From an uncultured Bacteroidales bacterium (lineage in GTDB: Bacteria > Bacteroidota > Bacteroidia > Bacteroidales > Muribaculaceae), in NCBI GenBank assembly GCA_900552315.1, contig URZM01000145.1, forward strand, positions 1-5,560: a stretch of 5,560 nucleotides of DNA. Direction: 5' to 3'. Below the pieces are notes generated by a model. The model was not told the DNA's origin, searched no databases, and saw only the letters and a program-made list of their open reading frames with translations. The position numbers and the translations under genes were made by a program. Shown one piece after another: positions 1-5,560 of the stretch (positions are counted from its first letter, which is position 1; each line of letters begins with the position of its first letter).

Positions 1-2518
1 CCATCATGGAGGCTACGCCGTCCACACTCAAATCAGGGTTGCTCATCTCGGCCTCAAGTATCTCCAAAAAACGGCGATAGAAATCATTGTCGATATCTGC
101 CGCTCCTTTGACACCGTCGGCCACCGTAAGGGCTGGCCGGGTAACGGCACATCCCGCCACACCCGGGCCGCACAGCTCCTTTATCCGCTTGCGGTTTTCT
201 ATGAGTACGGCACACTGCGCCTTCAGCACCGCGCCGCTGAAAGGCTTGGCCAGATAGCCGTCAGCGCCGCTGCGGAAGCCCTGCACGCGCTGCTCGTCGA
301 GCGAGCACGCGGTGAGCATCAGCACCGGGATATGGGAGGTGGTCATCTCTTCTTTCAGCAATCGGCAGCACTCAAGGCCATCCATCCCCGGCATCATCAC
401 GTCACATATCACGAGGTCAGGCACATATTTCACCGCTTTCCTTACACCCTCCGCGCCCCCGCAGGCCGTAAGCACGTTGTAGTCGGGGCCGAGCAGCGTG
501 GTCAGCATCATCCGTATGTCGGCATTGTCATCTATGACAAGCACGAGGGGCTTGGCCGTGTCGAACTCCGTCTCTGGCTCCACCTCGTCAAGCTCCGCGT
601 CCACCTCCTCTGGCGTGATGGTCCCGGGCATCTCACCGGCGGCAGCCTCGGTATGCCGCAGCGGCAACCTTACCGTAAACACGGATCCTTCCTTCGGCAC
701 GCTCTCCACGGCAATACTCCCTCCATGCAGTTCCACGAAAGCCTTGCATACAGACAGTCCTATGCCCGAGCCCTCCGGATGCACCCGGTCCACCTGATAG
801 AAGCGGTCGAAGATATTGCCCAAGTCTTGTTCACTGATGCCTCCCCCGGTGTCGGCCACACTTATCGCCACCTCGTCCCCATCCCGGCGGCATGACACAG
901 TGATGGTCCCGTTGCAGGGCGTGTGCTTGAAAGCATTGGACACCAGGTTGAAAAACACGCGCTCTATCTTCTCCACATCAAAGGCGACAGAGAGCGACGG
1001 CTCATCCTCAGGCAAGTCGAGCACCAGCTTTATGCCCCTTTTCCGCGCAAGCGCCTGGAAGGACTCCGTCCACTCCCGCAGATGAGAGAAAAGGTCGGTC
1101 TCGCTGAGACATAGGCCAAGTCGGTCGTTCTCATATTTCCTGAAATCAAGAATCTGGTTTATAAGCCGACGCAAAATACGCACATTCTTGTCCGCTATCT
1201 TCATGAGCGTATGTTGGGAGGCGCTCAGGTTGTCTGCATCCCTGAGCTGCGCCACCGGCTCGCTGATGAGGGTGAGAGGGGTGCGCAGGTCATGGGACAC
1301 ATTGGTGAAAAACATCAGCTTGGAACGGGTGGCCTCCTGCAGCTTCTCGTTCAATTCCCGCTGCTTGTCCCGCTCTTCCTGCAGCATCCGGTTCTGCTCC
1401 AGCAGCTCCGCCTGGTGCCGCTTGTGCTGCCAGAAGGCCCGGAGTACCAGAAAGACTACGCCGAACAAGAGAAGGATTATGACTATGCTGGCATAGAACA
1501 GGGTAGTCTGCGAGGAGTGGCGCGCCCAGTAATCGTCTATACGCGTCTTGAGTATCTTCATCTTGCCTGTCTCCTCCTTCATCGTCTGGTCCTGAAGCAG
1601 GAGTATGTCGGCGTTGCTGAGGTCCACCGCCGACGCCACCGGCAGTATCTGCTCCCTCTCGAAAGGCTCTCCTTTCAGGATGGCAAGCGCCGTGCGTATG
1701 ATGCGGTGCCCCTCGGTGGGGTACAGGAAAGTGGCGTCAAGCACGCTGTCCGCCACCGCCCGGATGCCTATGTCCGGAGCCGCGTCGATACCTATAACCT
1801 TGATGTCATCCCTTCCGAGCCGTGCGGCCACCTCCGCGCCCCCTATGGCCATACGGTCGTTGTGCGCATATATGAGGTCGGTCTCAGGATGGGATTTCAG
1901 CAGCGAGTCTATGGCCGGCATGGCGTCCTCTTTGTTCCAGTTGCCCGTAACACTCGCCACAAGCTCTCCCCCTCCCCGCTCGAACTCCTGCTTGAAACCC
2001 TCATGGCGGCCATCGGCCGGAGTGGAGCCGGGACGGCCATACACCTCGATGGCCTTGGCGTCAGGCCCCGACAGATGCAAAGCGTAATGCGCCGCCGCCC
2101 TTCCCAGGCCATGGTCATCGGCTCCTATTCGGGCTGTGTAGCTGTCTCCATTTATATTGCGGTCAAAGACTATGACCGGGGTACCGCCGTCATATATATC
2201 CTTTATTACCGGTGTCAGCGCAGCTGCCTCGTTGGGAGCGACAATAATTATGTCAAAACCGTTGTCAGCGAAATAGCGCAGGTCGGCTATCTGCCGGGCG
2301 TTGTCGTCATCCGCCGAGCGTATCTCAACCTCTACGTCGTCATGAAGCATGGCCTCACGCTCTATCTCGTCATTCATCTTCGCCCGCCAGTCGTCAGAGC
2401 TGCACTGCGACACTCCTATCCTGTAAACCTTCTTCTTCGCGCATCCTCCCGTCAGGAACAGCGCCAACGCAAGCAGGGCGCCAATACATATTCGCATCAA
2501 CCGGTCAGTCGTCCTCAT
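1..2518 (-). CDS. Hybrid two-component system regulator with periplasmic sugar-binding sensor (BT1754-like, probable fructose sensor), 3' end cut by window edge
   Basis: A single uninterrupted frame gives 839 residues. It begins with a signal/anchor segment (about 9-25). A type I periplasmic binding domain of the ribose-binding-protein class follows (about 30-325), with probable sugar contacts D119-R120, R171, N220 and D245. Next are one transmembrane helix (about 340-360), a charged coiled-coil linker (about 362-400) and a HisKA domain with phospho-accepting H409 in SHDLRTP. The HATPase domain has an N-box at N528, G1 at D556 (DTGGG) and G2 GSGIG at 583-587. An acidic linker (about 622-657) leads to a receiver with D663/D664, phospho-acceptor D706, T736 and K758. 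Residues from about 812 look like the first helix of an AraC-type HTH, so roughly 80-100 residues are probably missing off the edge. The architecture matches HTCS regulators whose sensor binds a monosaccharide; BT1754 of B. thetaiotaomicron binds fructose. Fructose as ligand is inferred from that match and from the divergent GH32 gene. I chose the ATG at 2518 because an AGG lies 8 nt upstream; the in-frame ATG at 2524 is possible. The Cys26 context LTGGC is an imperfect lipobox, so lipidation is uncertain. Confidence 0.93.
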   Translation of the reverse strand, partial: MRTTDRLMRICIGALLALALFLTGGCAKKKVYRIGVSQCSSDDWRAKMNDEIEREAMLHDDVEVEIRSADDDNARQIADLRYFADNGFDIIIVAPNEAAALTPVIKDIYDGGTPVIVFDRNINGDSYTARIGADDHGLGRAAAHYALHLSGPDAKAIEVYGRPGSTPADGRHEGFKQEFERGGGELVASVTGNWNKEDAMPAIDSLLKSHPETDLIYAHNDRMAIGGAEVAARLGRDDIKVIGIDAAPDIGIRAVADSVLDATFLYPTEGHRIIRTALAILKGEPFEREQILPVASAVDLSNADILLLQDQTMKEETGKMKILKTRIDDYWARHSSQTTLFYASIVIILLLFGVVFLVLRAFWQHKRHQAELLEQNRMLQEERDKQRELNEKLQEATRSKLMFFTNVSHDLRTPLTLISEPVAQLRDADNLSASQHTLMKIADKNVRILRRLINQILDFRKYENDRLGLCLSETDLFSHLREWTESFQALARKRGIKLVLDLPEDEPSLSVAFDVEKIERVFFNLVSNAFKHTPCNGTITVSCRRDGDEVAISVADTGGGISEQDLGNIFDRFYQVDRVHPEGSGIGLSVCKAFVELHGGSIAVESVPKEGSVFTVRLPLRHTEAAAGEMPGTITPEEVDAELDEVEPETEFDTAKPLVLVIDDNADIRMMLTTLLGPDYNVLTACGGAEGVRKAVKYVPDLVICDVMMPGMDGLECCRLLKEEMTTSHIPVLMLTACSLDEQRVQGFRSGADGYLAKPFSGAVLKAQCAVLIENRKRIKELCGPGVAGCAVTRPALTVADGVKGAADIDNDFYRRFLEILEAEMSNPDLSVDGVASMM

Positions 2519-2543
2519 CGTCATTGCCTGGATTTTCACGCCG

Positions 2544-2551
2544 CAAATATA
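2544..2551 (-). promoter_or_regulatory. Putative -7 box for the HTCS gene
   Basis: Read on the minus strand this is TATATTTG, an exact match to the Bacteroidota -7 consensus TAnnTTTG. It ends 25 nt before the ATG at 2518, which predicts a short leader of about 20 nt. I see no good TTTG -33 element at the usual spacing. The nearest similar sequence is TTTC at 2577-2580, slightly too far away, so expression may be weak or activator-dependent. Confidence 0.6.
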
Positions 2552-2575
2552 ACTAAAATTATGCGATTATCAGTG

Positions 2576-2594
2576 CGAAACCTTTGATATTTCG
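2576..2594. repeat. Short dyad CGAAA-N9-TTTCG, possible operator
   Basis: Perfect 5-bp inverted arms separated by 9 bp lie midway between the two divergent -7 boxes, just upstream of the regulator's promoter. The position would suit a regulator contact site. Arms this short arise often by chance, so this is only a candidate. Confidence 0.25.
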
Positions 2595-2599
2595 GGCTT

Positions 2600-2624
2600 T
2601 GCATCATTTTTACCATTATATGCA
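2600..2624. repeat. Short dyad TGCAT-N15-ATGCA, possible activator site
   Basis: Perfect 5-bp inverted arms with a 15-bp AT-rich spacer are centred about 60 bp upstream of the predicted GH32 transcription start, a usual place for an AraC-type activator. AraC-type proteins often prefer direct rather than inverted half-sites, and short arms occur by chance, so confidence is low. Confidence 0.25.
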
Positions 2625-2658
2625 CGCTCTGTTATACACCCCTTCTATTCTTTTATAG

Positions 2659-2666
2659 TACCTTTG
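2659..2666 (+). promoter_or_regulatory. Putative -7 box for the GH32-transporter operon
   Basis: TACCTTTG matches the Bacteroidota -7 consensus TAnnTTTG exactly and lies 35 nt before the GH32 start codon, predicting a leader of about 30 nt. No TTTG -33 element is found about 20 nt upstream, where the sequence is a pyrimidine-rich stretch after GTTATACACC. A missing -33 element is what one expects of a promoter that needs an activator such as the divergent HTCS. The leader just before the ATG is A-rich without a Shine-Dalgarno sequence, as is usual in this phylum. Confidence 0.65.
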
Positions 2667-2701
2667 CCTCACCGAAACTGATACTTATAAAACTCTACAA
2701 T

Positions 2702-4543
2702 ATGAAGAAACGACTATCAAGGTCCTTGGCCGCAGCCCTTGCGCTATCCTCGCTTTGCGCCTACCCGGCCGATGGAATAAAGATCGAGCACCTGGGCGTG
2801 AACAACACGCTCGTGCGTGTCTCCGGCCCGGAGCGCTATCTGCTACTCCCCGTACAGGAGAGCAACGACGACGCGCGGGTGAACGTCTTGGTCGACGGCA
2901 AAATCGCAGAGACCCTATACGTGCGGCTCGCACAAAGCAAGACCGACTATACCGTGCCGCTTGACCTTGCGGACTACCGGGGCAAGGACGTGATTCTCGA
3001 CATAGTGTCGGCTCACGGACGTGGCTCCGTGCGTGAGGCCGAGGATGACGCTTGCTGGAAAGGGCTCGTCCTGACGGACTCGCTCGACCTCTCTGACCGC
3101 GAAAGGAAATACCGCCCCATGTTCCATCACACGCCGCTTTACGGATGGATGAACGACCCCAACGGCATGTTCTACAAGGACGGCAAATGGCACCTCTACT
3201 ATCAGTACAACCCTTACGGCTCCAAGTGGCAGAACATGACGTGGGGCCATTCCGTGTCCGGGAACCTTACGGACTGGGAGCATCTCCCCACAGCCATCAG
3301 CCCGGACGGTCTCGGCTCCATCTTCAGCGGCAGCTGCGTGGTGGACAGCGCCAACACCGCCGGGTTCGGCCGCGACGCGGTCATCGCGCTCTACACATCG
3401 GCTGGCACAAGCCAGATGCAAAGCCTCGCGGCAAGCGATGACGGCGGCCTGACATTCCAAAAATATCCCGCCAACCCGGTACTTACATTGGAAAGCGAGG
3501 CCCGTGACCCCAACATGTTCTGGAACGAGAATACCGGCGAATGGAACCTGGTGCTTGCCCATGCCCTGGACCACGAGATGCTCTTCTTCTCGTCGCCTGA
3601 CCTCAAGACATGGACCCTGAAAAGCGCGTTCGGCAAGGGGGAAGGGGCACAAGGGGGCGTATGGGAATGTCCGGACCTGTTCCCCCTCGCCGTCGACGGT
3701 TCCGGAGCAATGAAATGGGTGCTGCTCTGCAACATTAATCCCGGAGGACCTTTCGGAGGAAGCGCCACTCAGTATTTCGTGGGAGACTGGGACGGCGTCA
3801 CATTCACCGCCGACACTGACGCCTATGGCAAGATTCCCACCAAATGGCTCGACTACGGCAAGGACCATTACGCCACCGTCTCTTGGTCCGGCGCGCCTGA
3901 CGGACGACGCACGGTGATAGGATGGATGAGCAACTGGCAATACGCGGCAGATGTACCCACCTTGCAGTACCGGAGCGCCAACACCCTGCCAAGGGAGATG
4001 GGCCTGTTCCGCGCCCCTGACGGCGAGATATACGCCTCATCTTCTCCTTCTCCCGAATTGCTCGGCATCCGCGACAGGCTATGTGTGAAAGCCGGAAAGA
4101 CACGTCTCGGCGCCAAGGAGCGCGTCTATGCCCTCCCTTCCTCAAACGGCGGGGTATGCGAAATCCTGGCGGACATAGATGCCAAGAAGGCTGAAAAGGT
4201 CACTCTCTCCCTTTCGAACAAAGCCGGAGACGTGGTCGTAATGACTTACGACCCCATAGCGCACACCATGTCTTTCGACCGCACGCGAAGCGGAATCGTG
4301 GATTTCAGCGAGAATTTCCCCGCAGTCACCGAAAGTCCCACCTTCGAGGACTCCGGGAGGGTGGCTCTCAGGATTTTCGTGGACAAGTCAAGCGTTGAGC
4401 TTTTCGGCGATGACGGACATTTCGCCATGACCAATCTCGTATTTCCCACTGAGCCGTACACGACCCTCTCACTCTCCTCTTCCGGCGGGAACGCCCGCAT
4501 CGATTCTCTTAAAATCTATTCAATCAAGACAACTCAGCCATGA
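2702..4543 (+). CDS. Secreted GH32 fructan hydrolase (exo-fructosidase/levanase/inulinase type)
   Basis: This complete 613-residue protein hydrolyses beta-fructosidic bonds, releasing fructose from levan, inulin, fructo-oligosaccharides or sucrose; the exact linkage preference cannot be read from sequence. Residues 1-23 form a signal peptide (KKR start, Ala/Leu-rich core, likely cut after the YPA at 21-23). Cys19 is preceded by Leu, so it is not a proper lipobox, and a soluble periplasmic enzyme is more likely than a surface lipoprotein. Residues about 25-125 form a beta-rich N-terminal extension like the DUF4980 domain of Bacteroidota GH32 enzymes. The five-bladed propeller (about 140-440) holds the nucleophile D152 in WMNDPNG, the FSGS motif, the transition-state stabiliser D269 in RDP and the acid/base E322 in ECP. 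A C-terminal beta-sandwich (about 460-610) carries the typical FVDKSSVELFGDDG signature around D561-E566. All catalytic residues are present. The gene is first in a plus-strand operon divergent from the HTCS regulator and overlaps the transporter gene by 4 bp. Confidence 0.96.
   Translation: MKKRLSRSLAAALALSSLCAYPADGIKIEHLGVNNTLVRVSGPERYLLLPVQESNDDARVNVLVDGKIAETLYVRLAQSKTDYTVPLDLADYRGKDVILDIVSAHGRGSVREAEDDACWKGLVLTDSLDLSDRERKYRPMFHHTPLYGWMNDPNGMFYKDGKWHLYYQYNPYGSKWQNMTWGHSVSGNLTDWEHLPTAISPDGLGSIFSGSCVVDSANTAGFGRDAVIALYTSAGTSQMQSLAASDDGGLTFQKYPANPVLTLESEARDPNMFWNENTGEWNLVLAHALDHEMLFFSSPDLKTWTLKSAFGKGEGAQGGVWECPDLFPLAVDGSGAMKWVLLCNINPGGPFGGSATQYFVGDWDGVTFTADTDAYGKIPTKWLDYGKDHYATVSWSGAPDGRRTVIGWMSNWQYAADVPTLQYRSANTLPREMGLFRAPDGEIYASSSPSPELLGIRDRLCVKAGKTRLGAKERVYALPSSNGGVCEILADIDAKKAEKVTLSLSNKAGDVVVMTYDPIAHTMSFDRTRSGIVDFSENFPAVTESPTFEDSGRVALRIFVDKSSVELFGDDGHFAMTNLVFPTEPYTTLSLSSSGGNARIDSLKIYSIKTTQP
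4540..4543 (+). other. ATGA stop/start overlap between GH32 and transporter genes
   Basis: The TGA stop of the GH32 gene (4541-4543) shares bases with the ATG of the transporter (4540-4542). No Shine-Dalgarno-like sequence precedes the second ATG. This suggests the two proteins are made from one transcript, with translation of the transporter coupled to that of the enzyme. Confidence 0.9.
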
Positions 4544-5560
4544 CACAATCAATCACGAACGACCGAAAATCGTTCCTGCTCCAGATAATTCCGGTGATGC
4601 TGTGCTTCTTCGCCATGGGCTTCGTAGACCTGGTAGGCACCGCCTCCAACTACGTGCAGAAGGACTTGGGGCTTACAGACTCACAGGCAAACCTGTTCCC
4701 GTCCCTGGTGTTCTTCTGGTTCCTTATTTTCTCGGTGCCTACCGGGATGCTCATGAACCGTATAGGACGCAAGAAGACCGTCCTGCTGAGCCTTGTCATC
4801 ACCGCCGTATCCCTGCTCATCCCTATAGCCGGAGACAGCTACGCGATAATGCTGCTCGCCTTCTCCATGCTCGGCATCGGCAACGCCGTGATGCAGACTT
4901 CGCTCAATCCCCTTGTCTCCAACCTTATAGGCGATGACAAGCTGGCCTCGACCCTTACTTTCGGCCAGTTTGTAAAGGCGATAGCCTCTTTCCTCGCCCC
5001 GATTCTCGCCGCGTGGGGAGCCACCACCCTCATGCCTACCTTCGGACTCGGATGGCGCGTGCTCTTTGTCATATACGCCGTGGTCTGCATACTCTCTGTC
5101 TCGGCCCTTGCCGCCACGCCCATCGAGGAGGAGCGTCCGGACAAGGCTTCCGGAATCAAAGAGTGCCTCAAGCTCCTGGGGCGTCCCTTCATCCTTCTAT
5201 GCTTCATCGGCATCATGTGCCATGTAGGCATCGACGTGGGCACCAACACCACCGCGCCCAAGATTATAATGGAGCGCCTGCGCCTTCCTCTCGAACAGGC
5301 AGGGTTCGCCACAAGCGTATATTTCATTTTCCGCACCGCCGGATGCTTCCTCGGGGCCTTCATCCTCCGCATCATGAGTCCGAAAATTTTCTTTGGAGTC
5401 AGCGTCGTGATGATGCTCGTGGCCATGGGCATGCTCCTCGTATGCGGCACACTCGCCTCCATATATGTGGCACTCGCCCTCATAGGTTTCGGCAACTCCA
5501 ACATCTTCTCGGTGGTATTCTCTCAGGCTCTCACTTTTGCCCCCAAGGAGCGCAACGAGG
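4540..5560 (+). CDS. MFS sugar transporter, FucP-like, probable fructose importer (3' end cut by window edge)
   Basis: The visible 340 residues probably cover about 10 of 12 transmembrane helices (TM1 about 13-34, TM2 51-72, TM3 78-98, TM4 102-126, TM5 142-164, TM6 170-191, TM7 216-235, TM8 255-276, TM9 283-302, TM10 305-327). The MFS motif A is at 69-79 (GMLMNRIGRKK), between TM2 and TM3. A charged cytoplasmic loop at about 194-212 (PIEEERPDK) separates the two six-helix halves. The first helix has D30 where E. coli FucP has a proton-coupling Asp. TM4 has the QTSLNP stretch seen in Bacteroidota sugar MFS proteins. In this family it would bring a monosaccharide, here probably fructose, across the inner membrane with protons. 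The counterpart in the B. thetaiotaomicron levan locus is BT1758. Substrate is inferred from the neighbouring GH32 gene only. About 50-80 residues are missing at the edge; there is no sign that the gene is broken. Confidence 0.9.
   Translation, partial: MTQSITNDRKSFLLQIIPVMLCFFAMGFVDLVGTASNYVQKDLGLTDSQANLFPSLVFFWFLIFSVPTGMLMNRIGRKKTVLLSLVITAVSLLIPIAGDSYAIMLLAFSMLGIGNAVMQTSLNPLVSNLIGDDKLASTLTFGQFVKAIASFLAPILAAWGATTLMPTFGLGWRVLFVIYAVVCILSVSALAATPIEEERPDKASGIKECLKLLGRPFILLCFIGIMCHVGIDVGTNTTAPKIIMERLRLPLEQAGFATSVYFIFRTAGCFLGAFILRIMSPKIFFGVSVVMMLVAMGMLLVCGTLASIYVALALIGFGNSNIFSVVFSQALTFAPKERNE

Larger units (their letters stand above)
2519..2701. promoter_or_regulatory. AT-rich divergent intergenic region
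   Basis: This 183-bp gap separates the start codons of the regulator (leftward) and the GH32 gene (rightward). It is clearly richer in A+T than the flanking coding DNA. It contains one Bacteroidota-type -7 box for each direction and, between them, two short dyads (2576-2594 and 2600-2624) that could be regulator sites. I find no open reading frame with gene-like features and no terminator in it. The arrangement suits a regulator that controls the divergently transcribed hydrolase/transporter operon. Confidence 0.8.

Noticed and set aside
332..1496. Several plus-strand open frames of 63-187 codons
   Set aside because: All are antisense to the HisKA, HATPase and receiver modules of the regulator and have low-complexity or Arg/Ser/His-rich translations without gene-like features.
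1..2518. Possible pseudogene or truncated regulator lacking its DNA-binding domain
   Set aside because: The frame is open to the first base and the residues from about 812 already look like the start of an AraC-type HTH. The truncation comes from the window boundary.
1211..2587. A 458-codon open frame on the plus strand
   Set aside because: It lies antisense to the regulator, whose minus-strand frame has clear sensor, kinase and receiver motifs. The plus-strand translation shows no recognisable domain and is rich in Arg, His and Leu, as expected of a shadow in GC-rich coding DNA.
2915..3940. A 341-codon open frame on the minus strand
   Set aside because: It is antisense to the catalytic propeller of the GH32 gene, which has all its family motifs. 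Its His/Val/Arg-rich translation matches no family I recognise.
4500..4560. Terminator or promoter between the GH32 and transporter genes
   Set aside because: The genes overlap by 4 bp. I see no hairpin with a T-tract and no TAnnTTTG box there.
4839..5504. A 221-codon open frame on the minus strand
   Set aside because: It is antisense to the MFS transporter. Its many Met, Arg and Lys residues mirror the hydrophobic codons on the opposite strand.

Overview
The window looks like one edge of a fructan-utilisation locus from a GC-rich member of the Bacteroidales (phylum Bacteroidota). Three observations support this. A hybrid two-component regulator has a periplasmic sugar-binding sensor fused in one chain to kinase and receiver modules. 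The divergent intergenic region carries two Bacteroidota-type -7 boxes (TAnnTTTG) and no strong Shine-Dalgarno sequences. A GH32 enzyme with a Bacteroidota-type N-terminal extension is followed by a FucP-like sugar transporter. The coding DNA is GC-rich yet uses ATA for isoleucine freely; Muribaculaceae or a relative is possible, but the sequence does not settle the family.

Layout: positions 1-2518 (minus strand) hold a hybrid two-component system (HTCS) regulator that runs off the left edge just where its AraC-type DNA-binding domain begins. Positions 2519-2701 are a compact AT-rich divergent promoter region. Positions 2702-4543 (plus) hold a complete secreted GH32 fructan hydrolase with all catalytic motifs intact. 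Positions 4540-5560 (plus) hold an MFS sugar transporter that overlaps the GH32 gene by 4 bp (ATGA) and runs off the right edge.

Working model (inference from the characterised Bacteroides thetaiotaomicron levan locus around BT1754-BT1765): GH32 releases fructose or short fructo-oligosaccharides in the periplasm and the MFS protein carries the monosaccharide across the inner membrane. The regulator senses free fructose through its RbsB-like periplasmic domain and activates the divergent operon. SusC/SusD, a fructokinase and a surface endo-acting enzyme are not in the window; they may lie beyond the right edge.

I see no RNA genes, mobile elements, CRISPR arrays or origins. The system is a recognisable variant of a known pathway, not a new one. 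The points most worth a second look are the regulator's conserved sugar-binding residues, a Gln in place of a FucP-type proton-coupling Glu in the transporter, and two small dyads between the divergent promoters.
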